Shown one piece after another: positions 44,732 through 53,985 of a stretch of 64,000 nucleotides of DNA. A program made the translations under genes and the position numbers. Within the stretch, counting starts at the first letter, position 1, and each line of letters begins with the position of its first letter. The notes beneath the pieces are model-generated. The model saw nothing but the letters and a program-made list of their open reading frames with translations, was not told where the DNA came from and searched no databases. The DNA comes from Echinicola pacifica DSM 19836 (GTDB lineage: Bacteria > Bacteroidota > Bacteroidia > Cytophagales > Cyclobacteriaceae), in the NCBI RefSeq assembly GCF_000373245.1, contig NZ_KB890759.1, positions 66,884 through 130,883 of the forward strand, read 5' to 3'.

Positions 44732-46030
44732 ATGAACAACTTTATCGAAGAATTGCGCTGGCGAGGAATGGTGCAAGATATGACTCCTGACTTAGAAGAA
44801 CATTTAAATAAGGGAGTCACTTCTGCCTATCTAGGCTTTGACCCTACGGCTGATTCTTTACATATCGGCCATTTGGTGGGGGTTATGACACTTTTGCATT
44901 TCCAGCGCTCTGGCCATAAGCCGGTCGCTTTGGTCGGTGGTGCCACAGGAATGATCGGTGATCCCTCCTTCAAGTCTGCTGAGCGTAACTTGCTAGATAA
45001 AGAAACCCTTGATAAAAATATCAATGGAATCAAAAATCAGCTAGGCAAATTCCTCCAATTCGAAGATGGAAAGGCCAATGCCGCAGAGCTGGTCAATAAC
45101 CATGATTGGATGTCCCAGTTCTCCTTCCTGGACTTCATCAGAGATGTGGGTAAGCATATCACTGTAAATTATATGATGTCCAAGGATAGCGTAAAGCGCA
45201 GGCTAGACGAGGGTAATGGATTGTCTTTTACCGAGTTTACCTACCAGCTGATCCAAGGTTATGATTTCTATCATTTGTGGAAGCATAAAAACTGCACCAT
45301 GCAGCTCGGCGGCTCTGATCAGTGGGGAAATATCGTGACGGGCACTGAGCTAATCCGTAGAAAAGAAGGTGGAAGTGCCTTTGCACTGACCGTGCCCCTC
45401 ATCACTAAGGCTGATGGGACGAAGTTTGGTAAAACCGAGGGGGGAAGTGTTTGGCTTGCCCCTGAGAAGACCTCTCCCTACCATTTTTATCAGTTCTGGC
45501 TTAATGTATCCGATGAGGATGCTAGCAAATACATTCGGATTTTCACTACTCTGGATCAAGAAACGATAGAAAACCTTGAGAAGGAACATGTTGAAGCACC
45601 ACATCTGCGCTTATTGCAAAAAGAGATAGCAAGGGAAATCACGATCATGGTTCATTCTGAAGAAGAATACCAAATGGCCTTAAAAGCCTCCTCTATCCTA
45701 TTTGGAAAGTCTTCCACGGAAGATTTGGCTGCATTAGATGAGCGAACATTCCTTCAGGTATTCGATGGGGTACCTCAGGTGGAGCTTTCCGAGGAGGAGT
45801 ACAAGACCACTGAGACGATCTTAGACCTTTTGGGAGATAAGGGCCAGGGAGTAATTTTTGCCTCCAAAGGCGAAGCCCGAAAACTGATTCAAGGTGGCGG
45901 TGTGAGTATCAACAAATCCAAAATCACTGATCCCAATCAAACTAGCGATAGTCTTGAGCTGCTTCAGAAGAAATATTTGCTGGTGCAAAAAGGAAAAAAG
46001 AACTATTTCATTATCAAAATAGCCTCCTAA
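44732..46030 (+). CDS. tyrS: Tyrosine--tRNA ligase
   Basis: A 432-residue class I synthetase charging tRNA-Tyr. The HIGH motif is at residues 44-47 ([10 protein letters not shown]) and the KMSKS-equivalent KFGKT at 231-235. Other TyrRS signatures are [10 protein letters not shown], the tyrosine-binding [12 protein letters not shown], and the [10 protein letters not shown] block. A C-terminal S4 RNA-binding domain lies at about 370-432 ([18 protein letters not shown]). Single gene with its own promoter box and terminator. Confidence 0.97.
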   Translation: MNNFIEELRWRGMVQDMTPDLEEHLNKGVTSAYLGFDPTADSLHIGHLVGVMTLLHFQRSGHKPVALVGGATGMIGDPSFKSAERNLLDKETLDKNINGIKNQLGKFLQFEDGKANAAELVNNHDWMSQFSFLDFIRDVGKHITVNYMMSKDSVKRRLDEGNGLSFTEFTYQLIQGYDFYHLWKHKNCTMQLGGSDQWGNIVTGTELIRRKEGGSAFALTVPLITKADGTKFGKTEGGSVWLAPEKTSPYHFYQFWLNVSDEDASKYIRIFTTLDQETIENLEKEHVEAPHLRLLQKEIAREITIMVHSEEEYQMALKASSILFGKSSTEDLAALDERTFLQVFDGVPQVELSEEEYKTTETILDLLGDKGQGVIFASKGEARKLIQGGGVSINKSKITDPNQTSDSLELLQKKYLLVQKGKKNYFIIKIAS

Positions 46031-46070
46031 TACTGTCCTAAATGGATAGAAAAGTAGGAAGTAAACAGAG

Positions 46071-46110
46071 CATCCATTGGTCAATTAGCACGATCAATGG
46101 ATGTTTTTTT
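46071..46110 (+). terminator. Terminator of tyrS
   Basis: CATCCATTG and CAATGGATG form a 9-bp stem, followed by seven T, 40 bases past the stop codon. Confidence 0.9.
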
Positions 46111-46199
46111 AGCTCATTATTCAAAGTATTGGAATAATGGTTATCCGTATTTTTTACCAATTTTAGGCTTTGTACGGCCTCCATAAGTGATTTTAACAA

Positions 46200-46207
46200 T
46201 ATTTTTG
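46200..46207 (+). promoter_or_regulatory. Possible -7 box of the TetR gene
   Basis: TATTTTTG matches the TAnnTTTG consensus. It lies 85 bases before the start codon. No -33 box is evident at normal spacing. Confidence 0.3.
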
Positions 46208-46292
46208 CAAACTTTTAGAACGATCCTTATCATTTTTAAATAAAGTTCAATAAATTTAACCCTCATTTAATATCCAAGAATTTTTTATAACC

Positions 46293-46994
46293 ATGGGAGC
46301 ATTAGAAAGACAGAAAAAAGAGAAAGAAATACTTACAGCGGCTATTCAGCTTTTTGCCATTAAGGGCTATTATAGCACCAAGATGGATGAGGTGGCTAAG
46401 CGAGCAAAGATGAGTAAAGGTTTGATTTATTTTTATTATAAGAATAAGGAAGACCTATACATGGCGGTGACCAAAAAAGCATTTGAGGAACTAAAGGAGC
46501 TATTTCGGGAGGTCCAGAAGTCCAAAGGCAAAACCGGCGTGGATATGGTGACCTTGCTCATCCAAAACTTCATTAGCTTCACTGAAGAAAATAAAATGTA
46601 CCATGAGTCCATATTAAGTTTTATGGGACTTATGGATCAGTACAATAATGAAGAAAAAAGGAAATTAATGGATCCTTTGATCCTAGAAAGCCCTAATTTC
46701 AAGCAGCTATTAGAGATCCATCATGATCCTGCCAAGCTAGGTATTCAGATCATCTCGCATGGAGTCAGGGATGGCAGCATGAGGCCTGATTTGCAGCCAG
46801 AGATCACCTTCTATACCATATGGTCCATGATGATTGGCTATGAGCGACTGCGAGGTCCGATAGAATATGAAAATAAGGAAGTAAAGATAAGCCAGGAGAA
46901 TTGGCAAACCGGATTCATTAAATTAATCCATGATATGCTCAAGGGAACTGTCCAGTCCCAGCGGCCAAAGGCTATCCAAGGGTCTTTATTCTAA
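46293..46994 (+). CDS. TetR-family transcriptional regulator
   Basis: A 233-residue repressor-type regulator. The DNA-binding domain covers about 10-57, with the helix-turn-helix TKMDEVAKRAKMSKGLIYFYYKNKEDLY (core MSKGLIYFYYKNKEDL). The C-terminal ligand domain (about 80-215) is all helical. The target is unknown: the following SDR gene lies 300 bases on, past a terminator, so it is not simply co-transcribed. A conserved role such as control of lipid or envelope stress genes would be guesswork. Confidence 0.92.
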   Translation: MGALERQKKEKEILTAAIQLFAIKGYYSTKMDEVAKRAKMSKGLIYFYYKNKEDLYMAVTKKAFEELKELFREVQKSKGKTGVDMVTLLIQNFISFTEENKMYHESILSFMGLMDQYNNEEKRKLMDPLILESPNFKQLLEIHHDPAKLGIQIISHGVRDGSMRPDLQPEITFYTIWSMMIGYERLRGPIEYENKEVKISQENWQTGFIKLIHDMLKGTVQSQRPKAIQGSLF

Positions 46995-47015
46995 GAAATC
47001 CAAAAAAAACAGCAG

Positions 47016-47055
47016 GGGTAGAACAGGTAATATTACCGTTCTGCCCTTTTTTTTT
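47016..47055 (+). terminator. Terminator of the TetR gene
   Basis: GGGTAGAAC pairs with GTTCTGCCC (one G-T pair), and the segment between them, GGTAATATTACC, is itself a perfect palindrome, so nearly the whole element folds into one long stem. Nine T follow. Confidence 0.9.
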
Positions 47056-47302
47056 ACGTTTAATTTTATCCTTATTTTGCTGAATTAATATTCACGAAAC
47101 ATAAAATCAGGGCTACTTTTAACCCCTAAGCTAATCTCTCTCTCAAAAAATCAATGAAACCCATTTTTAGAAGAACTGAGGCCCTATTCGACACCTATTT
47201 CTTCATATAAAATCAATTAAAAATAATACCAAAAACCTAATAATAGTTATGTAAAATCGTTATCTTATTCAATATGATTTTTCACTAAGAAAAGAGTAAG
47301 AT

Positions 47303-48070
47303 ATGGATTTGTCAGCATTGTTTTCATTAAATGATAAAGTTGCAATAGTTACAGGTGGATCGGAGGGAGTAGGCTTGAGCATTGCCGAATTTTTAGCAGC
47401 CGCAGGAGCAAAAGTTGTTATTTGTAGCAGAAATCAAGGTAAATTGGATAAGGTGTCTAGCAGGTTGAATGATAAAGGCTATGAGGTTACCGGCTTTGTC
47501 TGCAATGTAGGTCATATGGCTGAATTACCAATGTTGGTGGATAAAACTATTGAGACCTATGGTCAGATCGATATTTTAGTGAATAACGCAGGTACAAATC
47601 CTTTTTTGGGAGTGGTTCATGAAGCTAGTCTCGAGGTATTTGATAAGATCATGGCGGTGAATGTCAAAGCCCCCTTCGAACTCTCCAAACTCTGCCTGCC
47701 CCATTTAAGGAAGTCCTCTAATGCTTCTATTATAAATATAAGCTCGATAGGCGCCCTATCTCCAGAACCCTTCCTAGGCCTCTATAGTGTAAGTAAATCT
47801 GCATTAAACTCCCTCACGAAGGTCTTTGCTAAGGAATGGGGAAATCAGAAGGTACGCGTAAACGCTATATGTCCAGGGGTGATGAAGACCAAGTTTAGCG
47901 AGGCTTTATGGAATAATGATCAACACTTGGAGACAATCATGAAGCGTTTAGCAATCAAGCGCCTAGCCAAAACGGAAGAGGTTGCCGCATTAGCCCTTTT
48001 CTTAGCCTCTCCAGCCGCCAGTTATATCTCTGGAAGTATCTTCACTGTGGACGGCGGCTTTACGTCTTAG
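47303..48070 (+). CDS. Short-chain dehydrogenase/reductase
   Basis: A 255-residue classical SDR. The cofactor motif TGGSEGVG is at residues 17-24, NNAG near 93-96, and the catalytic Tyr161 and Lys165 in YSVSK. The late motif ICPGVMKTKFSEAL and the ending YISGSIFTVDGGFTS are typical of the family. It is related to 3-oxoacyl reductases and glucose dehydrogenases, and the substrate cannot be assigned. Its last 11 bases overlap the end of the convergent YihY-like gene. Confidence 0.93.
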   Translation: MDLSALFSLNDKVAIVTGGSEGVGLSIAEFLAAAGAKVVICSRNQGKLDKVSSRLNDKGYEVTGFVCNVGHMAELPMLVDKTIETYGQIDILVNNAGTNPFLGVVHEASLEVFDKIMAVNVKAPFELSKLCLPHLRKSSNASIINISSIGALSPEPFLGLYSVSKSALNSLTKVFAKEWGNQKVRVNAICPGVMKTKFSEALWNNDQHLETIMKRLAIKRLAKTEEVAALALFLASPAASYISGSIFTVDGGFTS

Positions 48071-49001
48071 GATCCAGCGAGTCAGGGATATCGGTATCAT
48101 CTATTTCGGTCACTTCTATTTTCACAGCATGCTTTACAGGCCGGATTCCCCTGCCTGTATTTTCTGCTATATAAAACGTTACCTGCGCCCCATAGAGGAA
48201 TATAATGACAGAATAATAAACCCACACCAAGAAGATCACCAAGGAGCCTGCTGCGCCATAAGCGCTCCCAATATCACTATTGCCCAAATAGAAGCCGATG
48301 AGGTATTTACCCAATGCGAAAAGCACCATGGTACTAATGGCCCCAAACCATACGGAGCGCCACTTCACCTTGGCGTCAGGCAGAATCTTATACATCAGTC
48401 CAAAGATCAACACCATCAAGGCTTGCGTCAACACGAAATTGGTAACAGCTGCCAAAAAGGAGGATAATCCTTCCACCAGCATGCTGAGCTGATTGAAAAA
48501 CACCACAATTAAAGCATCAATGACCAGCGATACCAAAAGTACAAAGCCAATACTTCCAACCATCGAAAAGCTTAATAGACGGTTTACTATGAATTTTATT
48601 ATGCCCTTTTCAGGCTTAGGCTTGATATGCCAGATATGGTTGATGCTATTCTGCAAACTCACAAAGACGGTCGTTGCACTGAAAATCAACACCCCGATGG
48701 CAATAGCCTTAGCCACAAATCCATCCGCATCAAAGGAAGCATTATAAATAATCTCATCCAGCATCTCGGCAGTTTCCATTCCACTCAAATTGGAAATCTG
48801 AGCTAGAAGCTCTTCTCGCACCGCTCCTTTATTGTAGAATGTAGCCCCGATATTTAATAAAATAACCAGCAAAGCTGGCATACTAAATAAGGTGTAAAAT
48901 GCTATACTGGCCGCATATGTCATGGAATCGCTTTTGCCGAATGCCATGACACTATCTTTCAAAATATTAAAAATGGTGAGATTTTTTAGCTTTTTCATCA
49001 T
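48060..49001 (-). CDS. YihY/BrkB-family inner-membrane protein
   Basis: A 313-residue protein with six predicted membrane helices. Family signs are MTYAASIAFYTLFSMPALLVIL near 25-45, TVFVSLQNSINHIWHIKPKPEKG and the late GSAYGAAGSLVIFLVWVYYSVIIFLYGAQVTF (core GAAGSLVIFLVWVYYS). Members were once called ribonuclease BN but are now regarded as transport- or virulence-linked membrane proteins of unknown function. The gene runs into the end of the convergent SDR gene with an 11-base overlap. Confidence 0.92.
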   Translation of the reverse strand: MMKKLKNLTIFNILKDSVMAFGKSDSMTYAASIAFYTLFSMPALLVILLNIGATFYNKGAVREELLAQISNLSGMETAEMLDEIIYNASFDADGFVAKAIAIGVLIFSATTVFVSLQNSINHIWHIKPKPEKGIIKFIVNRLLSFSMVGSIGFVLLVSLVIDALIVVFFNQLSMLVEGLSSFLAAVTNFVLTQALMVLIFGLMYKILPDAKVKWRSVWFGAISTMVLFALGKYLIGFYLGNSDIGSAYGAAGSLVIFLVWVYYSVIIFLYGAQVTFYIAENTGRGIRPVKHAVKIEVTEIDDTDIPDSLDPKT

Positions 49002-49476
49002 AACAGGACAGATTTTCTACCGATAGAACAAATTGTATGCCTTACGATTTTAGAAATATGAAATTACTTAAAAATTAAACAAATTATCAAAATGGCAAGG
49101 ACAGGCATCCTATAAACTCAATTCATCAGCCATCCCCTTCCCCACTTATTTGCCTAAAAGTAGTATATTAAAAACAGAGGATTCTTCTTCGTTTTAGCTT
49201 TTGCCTACTCTAATAAAAGGTGATAATCTTTAAAAAAGATCCCACCGTATTATTCTTACACCTCTCCAGAGAAATGTTTGCCTTTGAGATCGTTTTTACT
49301 CATTATTATCAAAATGTACCCGGTCAAATAATTTGGCTGCATGGCTAAAATCATTTGGCTCGAGTCAATATAAAATTCAATTTTAAGCAAAACATCCCCT
49401 AACCCTAAGCATTGGAGCCCTTTCATGATAATACTACAAGCTTAGCATGGGGCGGCTAAAGCTTTGGTCCTACCGA
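49002..49476. other. Intergenic region downstream of the acyltransferase gene
   Basis: About 475 bases between two minus-strand genes. It should hold the promoter of the YihY-like gene and the end of the acyltransferase message. I see no clear hairpin, RNA or frame. Confidence 0.35.
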
Positions 49477-50037
49477 TTACCGGATTCCCTGATCGGGGTA
49501 CTTTCCTTCCACCGTACGGCCAAAGGCTTTCATTTCTTCTATCTGCTCATCCATATTTCCATTTGGATAAATTACAGGTCCCACCCCAGCTCTTTTATTC
49601 TTATAATCTAAAAACCCGATAACGATAGGCACTTCAGCTCCAAGAGCTACATGATAGAAACCAGACTTCCATCGTTTGGCATAACTTCTCGTTCCCTCTG
49701 GGGTGACCATCATTACCATTTCATCGCTCTTCTGCAATAGGTCAATCATGGCTTCTGTATAGGTCTGTTTGCTACGGCCAGCCATCCTTTTACGGTCAAT
49801 GGCCATGCCTCCCAGGCCCTTAATCAGCCAGCCCAATGGCCCGACCATCACTTCTTTTTTGATGGTAAATCTTACTGGCACTTCCATAATATAAAAAGCA
49901 GCCCTGGCGTATAGCAGATCCCAATTGCTAGTATGAGGTATTGCGATCATCACTGCCTTTTTGAGGCCTGCTGGAAACGATCCTGCGACCTTCCATCCAG
50001 TAATCCAAAAGACAAATCGGGCTAATAATTTCATCAT
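49477..50037 (-). CDS. Lysophospholipid acyltransferase (PlsC-like)
   Basis: A small 1-acylglycerol-3-phosphate acyltransferase-like enzyme. I start it at the ATG 50035-50037 (186 residues). A GTG three codons earlier, or the next ATG, are alternatives. The N-terminus is hydrophobic (MMKLLARFVFWITGW). The catalytic HX4D motif is IPHTSNWD (about 7-20 residues before RAAFYIM), and the second acyltransferase motif appears as TPEGTRSYAKRW. It lies just after the patatin gene, so the operon pairs acyl removal and acyl addition. Confidence 0.9.
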   Translation of the reverse strand: MMKLLARFVFWITGWKVAGSFPAGLKKAVMIAIPHTSNWDLLYARAAFYIMEVPVRFTIKKEVMVGPLGWLIKGLGGMAIDRKRMAGRSKQTYTEAMIDLLQKSDEMVMMVTPEGTRSYAKRWKSGFYHVALGAEVPIVIGFLDYKNKRAGVGPVIYPNGNMDEQIEEMKAFGRTVEGKYPDQGIR

Positions 50038-50048
50038 CACATTCACTA

Positions 50049-50837
50049 TTATTTGGATTGGCTTCCCAGTTTTGCTAATCCATCGTTATAACTTATAAAT
50101 CGCTGGGCCGATTCATATCCGGCAACAAAGATATCCTTTGCCTTTTTGATATCAAACACTCCATAACGCGCTAATCCCTGCGGCTCAATAAAAAAATCAC
50201 ATTTATTCTTTCTTGAATAAACATTATAATTCATGGCCATGATCACAGTACGCTCTATCAAAGCCTTCATATTCCCCACGGTATGAACCTCCTGGAGGTG
50301 ATTGCAGTTGACACCTATGAGGTCCACGCATCGCCCTTCCAAGGGTTCGACAGGCAAATTATTCAAGGCTCCTCCATCAATATAATATTTTCCTTCAATC
50401 AGAATGGGATCAAACATCCCCGGTATGCAGCAGGAAGCCATCAGTGGCTTAATCAATTCCCCACGACTAAAATACACCACCTTGCCTCTACTGAGTTCAG
50501 TGGCAGTAATAGTAAGGGGGATTTTAAGGCTTTCGAAGGTGTTTTCTGGCAAATACAGCTTAAATAACTCCTCCAAAATATCCATTTTCAGTATTCCAGT
50601 CCAGCTGATGGCGGGCCTTAGAAATTTGAAATATTTGGTTCTTTGGATGATATCAAAGATCTCATCTGGACTTAATCCTTGGCAGTAAAGTGCCCCTACA
50701 ATGGCTCCAGCGCTGGTACCACTTACCCTACCGGGCTTAATACCAATTTCTTCCAGGGCCTTTAAGACCCCTAAATGCGCAATTCCACGGACTCCACCGC
50801 CAGAAAGCGCAATACCAATGCTATGTTCAGAGTTCAC
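50049..50837 (-). CDS. Patatin-like phospholipase
   Basis: A 262-residue cytoplasmic lipid acyl hydrolase with a Ser-Asp dyad. The oxyanion loop SGGGVRGIAHLG is at about 12-23, the nucleophile Ser42 in GTSAG, and the dyad Asp in YIDGGALNNLP near 153. No signal peptide. The start is GTG, and the first 11 bases overlap the end of the metallo-hydrolase gene, so translation is probably coupled. With the acyltransferase downstream it suggests phospholipid remodelling. Confidence 0.93.
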   Translation of the reverse strand: MNSEHSIGIALSGGGVRGIAHLGVLKALEEIGIKPGRVSGTSAGAIVGALYCQGLSPDEIFDIIQRTKYFKFLRPAISWTGILKMDILEELFKLYLPENTFESLKIPLTITATELSRGKVVYFSRGELIKPLMASCCIPGMFDPILIEGKYYIDGGALNNLPVEPLEGRCVDLIGVNCNHLQEVHTVGNMKALIERTVIMAMNYNVYSRKNKCDFFIEPQGLARYGVFDIKKAKDIFVAGYESAQRFISYNDGLAKLGSQSK

Positions 50838-51669
50838 TTAACTTGAATGTTTGATCCAAACGTACACCCTTTTCAGTCATTTTTACTGTGCAGCATTCAT
50901 TATTTGGATCATGTTCTAGAAATAAAATATATTTTTGCTCTGCCGCTTCTCTCAAAAATGCCTCCTTCTCCTTTAGGGTCAACAGCGGCCTGGTGTCATA
51001 TCCCATTATATAGGGAAGAGGAATATGACCAACTGAGGGCAATAGGTCCGCCACAAAAACTACCGTATGACCCTTGTAGGACAATTTGGGAAGCATTTGT
51101 TTATCCGTATGGCCATCCACGGTAATATAGGAGAAATCATCTATAAACTGACCTGCTTCTGCTTCGAGAAAATGCAGCTGTCCACTCTGCTGCATTGGCA
51201 ATAAATTCTCAGTCAAAAACGAGGCTTTTTCCCTATCGTTAGGTTCAGTAGCCCATGTCCAATGCGCTTTATTGCTCCAATACTTTGCATTCCCAAAGAC
51301 CATTTCTGGTACAGTACCTCCTTCTTTATATTTCACCCCTCCACCGCAATGGTCAAAATGTAGGTGAGTAAGAAAATTATCCGTCACCTCCCCTTCATCA
51401 AAACCGGCCTTATGGAGGGAGGACCGCAGGTTGCTATCCCCATGAAGGTAATAATGGCTAAAAAACTTTTCGCTCTGCTTATCGCCGATGCCGTTATCAA
51501 TCAATATTAAACGATCGCCAGACTCGACCAGTAAGCAGCGCATGGCCCAAGTGCAGAGGTTATTTTCATCCGCAGGATTGGTTCGTTGCCATAAGGCCTT
51601 CGGTACCACTCCAAACATCGCCCCTCCATCAAGTTTGAAATAGCCTGTATCAATTACATGTAATTGCAT
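50827..51669 (-). CDS. Metallo-beta-lactamase-fold hydrolase
   Basis: A 280-residue cytoplasmic hydrolase. The metal motif HxHxDH is at residues 102-107 (THLHFDHCGG), with further ligands in VDGHTDKQM and LEHDPNNECCT. The arrangement resembles the lactonase/quorum-quenching and glyoxalase II-like branches, and the N-terminal IDTGYFKLDGGAMFG region matches a Bacteroidota subgroup. The substrate is not deducible. First gene of the operon with patatin and acyltransferase. Confidence 0.9.
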   Translation of the reverse strand: MQLHVIDTGYFKLDGGAMFGVVPKALWQRTNPADENNLCTWAMRCLLVESGDRLILIDNGIGDKQSEKFFSHYYLHGDSNLRSSLHKAGFDEGEVTDNFLTHLHFDHCGGGVKYKEGGTVPEMVFGNAKYWSNKAHWTWATEPNDREKASFLTENLLPMQQSGQLHFLEAEAGQFIDDFSYITVDGHTDKQMLPKLSYKGHTVVFVADLLPSVGHIPLPYIMGYDTRPLLTLKEKEAFLREAAEQKYILFLEHDPNNECCTVKMTEKGVRLDQTFKLSEL

Positions 51670-51988
51670 GGTTATATTATATTATTTTTTGTCCATACTG
51701 AATGGCTATCAAAATACAAATTCCATCTCGTTTGACCATGGATTCTTTATCCTAATAAAGTGCAATGGTTTACCCGGCTCCGATTGATCAAGAAGGTAAT
51801 AAAGTCAAAACGCTCGAGCCCTACCTATTTCCCGGAAAAAACAATGCTACACTTTGCATAGAAACTCACCCAAAGTAGGGCTTGCTTTCTAGATACTTCT
51901 AGATTACCCAATTATCTTTACCCTATACACTAAAAAAGCCTCCCTTTGATAGAAGGAGGCTTTTTGATATATAACTTATGGATAATAT
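51670..51988. other. Intergenic region between the lipid operon and accA
   Basis: About 320 bases holding the promoter of the metallo-hydrolase operon and the accA terminator (51932-51965). Nothing else is recognisable. Confidence 0.4.
51932..51965 (-). terminator. Terminator of accA
   Basis: AAAAAGCCTCC and GGAGGCTTTTT pair over 11 bases with a short loop. On the minus strand a run of six T follows. About 24 bases past the accA stop. Confidence 0.93.
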
Positions 51989-52936
51989 CTATTCGTTTAC
52001 AACGCCCATTTTTGAGAATTTGTCTATTCTAGCTTCTATTCTCTTATCGACCTTCATTTTATCCAGTTCCTTGAGTGCTTCCAGGATGGTTGATTTCAAG
52101 GTAGCCGCCATTCCTTGTAGGTTCTTATGAGCCCCACCGAGTGGTTCCGGAATGATGGCATCGACCAATTTATTTTGGAGCATATCGGAAGCGGTAAGCT
52201 TCAGGGCTTCAGCGGCTTGTTCCTTATAATCCCAACTTCTCCAAAGGATAGTGGAGCAGTTTTCTGGAGAAATCACTGAATACCAGGCATTCTCAAGCAT
52301 CATTACTCGATCACCGATGGCTATTCCTAAAGCTCCACCAGAGGCACCTTCACCAATGATAATGCAGATGATCGGAACCTTCAGCATGAACATATCTCGG
52401 ATATTTCGGGCGATTGCCTCACCTTGACCACGTTCCTCTGCTTCGAGTCCTGGAAAAGCACCAGGAGTATCGATCAAAGTTACGATAGGTTTACCGAATT
52501 TCTCGGCCATCTTCATCAGACGCAGAGCCTTTCGGTAGCCTTCCGGATTGGCCATCCCAAAATTACGCTCTTGCCTTTGTTTGGTATTTCTACCTTTCTG
52601 CTGGCCAATGAACATTACGCTACGTCCATCAAGATCTCCCAAGCCACCTATCATGGCCTTATCATCCTTCACAGTCCTATCACCATGGATTTCTATAAAA
52701 TCGTTGGTGATTTCATAGATATAATCCAAAGCATAAGGACGATCTGCATGCCGGGACAATTGGACACGTTGCCATCTGGTTAGATTCTGGAATGTCTCTT
52801 TTTTCAAAGTTTGTATTTTTTCTTCCAATGAGTTGATGTCGCCAGACAAATCAATATCCTTGCCTTTTGCCAAATCCTTCATTTCTTGAAGCTTAAGCTC
52901 TAAGTCAGCAATTGGCTTTTCAAATTCTAAGACCAT
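51989..52936 (-). CDS. accA: Acetyl-CoA carboxylase carboxyltransferase subunit alpha
   Basis: A 315-residue subunit of the carboxyltransferase that makes malonyl-CoA for fatty acid synthesis. The N-terminal coiled coil ([21 protein letters not shown]) is typical. The body has [19 protein letters not shown] near 95-113, the CoA-binding [40 protein letters not shown] (core [15 protein letters not shown]), [14 protein letters not shown] and [18 protein letters not shown]. Single gene; accD is not in the window. Confidence 0.97.
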   Translation of the reverse strand: MVLEFEKPIADLELKLQEMKDLAKGKDIDLSGDINSLEEKIQTLKKETFQNLTRWQRVQLSRHADRPYALDYIYEITNDFIEIHGDRTVKDDKAMIGGLGDLDGRSVMFIGQQKGRNTKQRQERNFGMANPEGYRKALRLMKMAEKFGKPIVTLIDTPGAFPGLEAEERGQGEAIARNIRDMFMLKVPIICIIIGEGASGGALGIAIGDRVMMLENAWYSVISPENCSTILWRSWDYKEQAAEALKLTASDMLQNKLVDAIIPEPLGGAHKNLQGMAATLKSTILEALKELDKMKVDKRIEARIDKFSKMGVVNE

Positions 52937-53159
52937 ACCTTAAATTTTATTTCTAGACAAAGATAAAAATATTATCCCGAACTAAAATGATTGGACTACC
53001 TGACTTTCGAAATCCAAGCTCAGTTCAACGGCTAATTCTTCAACTTTATTGGATAATTATTTACATATCAAGAAGTTGAATTTAGGTAGTATTCCTGCAA
53101 TATTTAAGAAAAAATCGTAGTTTATTTTCAAAATCGTAAAAACATCAGGTCAGACCTGA

Positions 53160-53765
53160 TCATTTCACTTGATTTTGGTATATTCCACTCAGCAGCTTAT
53201 CCTTTACCCCTATCCCCGTCTGCTTCAAGATCTTCAATGCCTCCGGTTGAGTCAGAGAGGTGTGTTTAACTTGACTGTCTTTATAGATGATCAAATTGCC
53301 TGACCAAGGGTCGGGTGAGCCCGGGACAAAAATCAATTTATCTCCATCAGGAAGTTCCTCCACCAAAAAGCCAAGCACTAAGCCATCCATAGGCACCAAA
53401 ACCACCGGAAGATGATCGCCATCTCTTATGCCTGCAGCGGACTGAAAGGTGCTTTTCATCAGTCGATAAGCAGGAAACATCGTCAGAATATTATTTTCAA
53501 TCCATGCAATCATGCCCGCCCCAATCGCCGAGGACGCCACCAGCCCCATAAAAAAACATACTACCACCAGTATCACCACTGCCAAAACATAGCTGAAATC
53601 AAGAACCTTCTCCTGATCAGGATGCAGCCAATGCGAGCTTTTATAGGCCACTGGTTGAATGATATGAAGCACCTTCTCCAACAATACGATGGATAACATC
53701 AGAGGCAGAATAAAAAACAAGCCTCCTTTGAGCGTCTTGTTGACAAAATTTAAAAATACTTTCAT
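53160..53765 (-). CDS. DUF502-family membrane protein
   Basis: A 201-residue inner-membrane protein with two hydrophobic segments (about 14-34 and 55-80), followed by a soluble region. Family signatures are NKTLKGGLFFILPLML at the start, FPAYRLMKSTFQSA near 95-108, VVLVPMDGLVLGFLVEEL and FVPGSPDPWSGNLIIY. Function unknown; distant to the DUF502 group found across bacteria and plants. Single gene. Confidence 0.9.
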   Translation of the reverse strand: MKVFLNFVNKTLKGGLFFILPLMLSIVLLEKVLHIIQPVAYKSSHWLHPDQEKVLDFSYVLAVVILVVVCFFMGLVASSAIGAGMIAWIENNILTMFPAYRLMKSTFQSAAGIRDGDHLPVVLVPMDGLVLGFLVEELPDGDKLIFVPGSPDPWSGNLIIYKDSQVKHTSLTQPEALKILKQTGIGVKDKLLSGIYQNQVK

Positions 53766-53985
53766 AAGATTTATTTTCAGTTTGAATCACTAATATACTC
53801 AAAAGTATATTTGCCATTATAGGCTTTTTACAAATATAATTAGCAGGGCCAATCCTATATCAATCACCATCTTGTGCGTAACGCTAGTTCCTGTCCCATG
53901 CTATAGATAGGGATGAATGAGGTGAGAACGAAGGGCAAATACCTCCAACTCCAAATTGATTCTCACAGTAATAGCGATTCACCTA

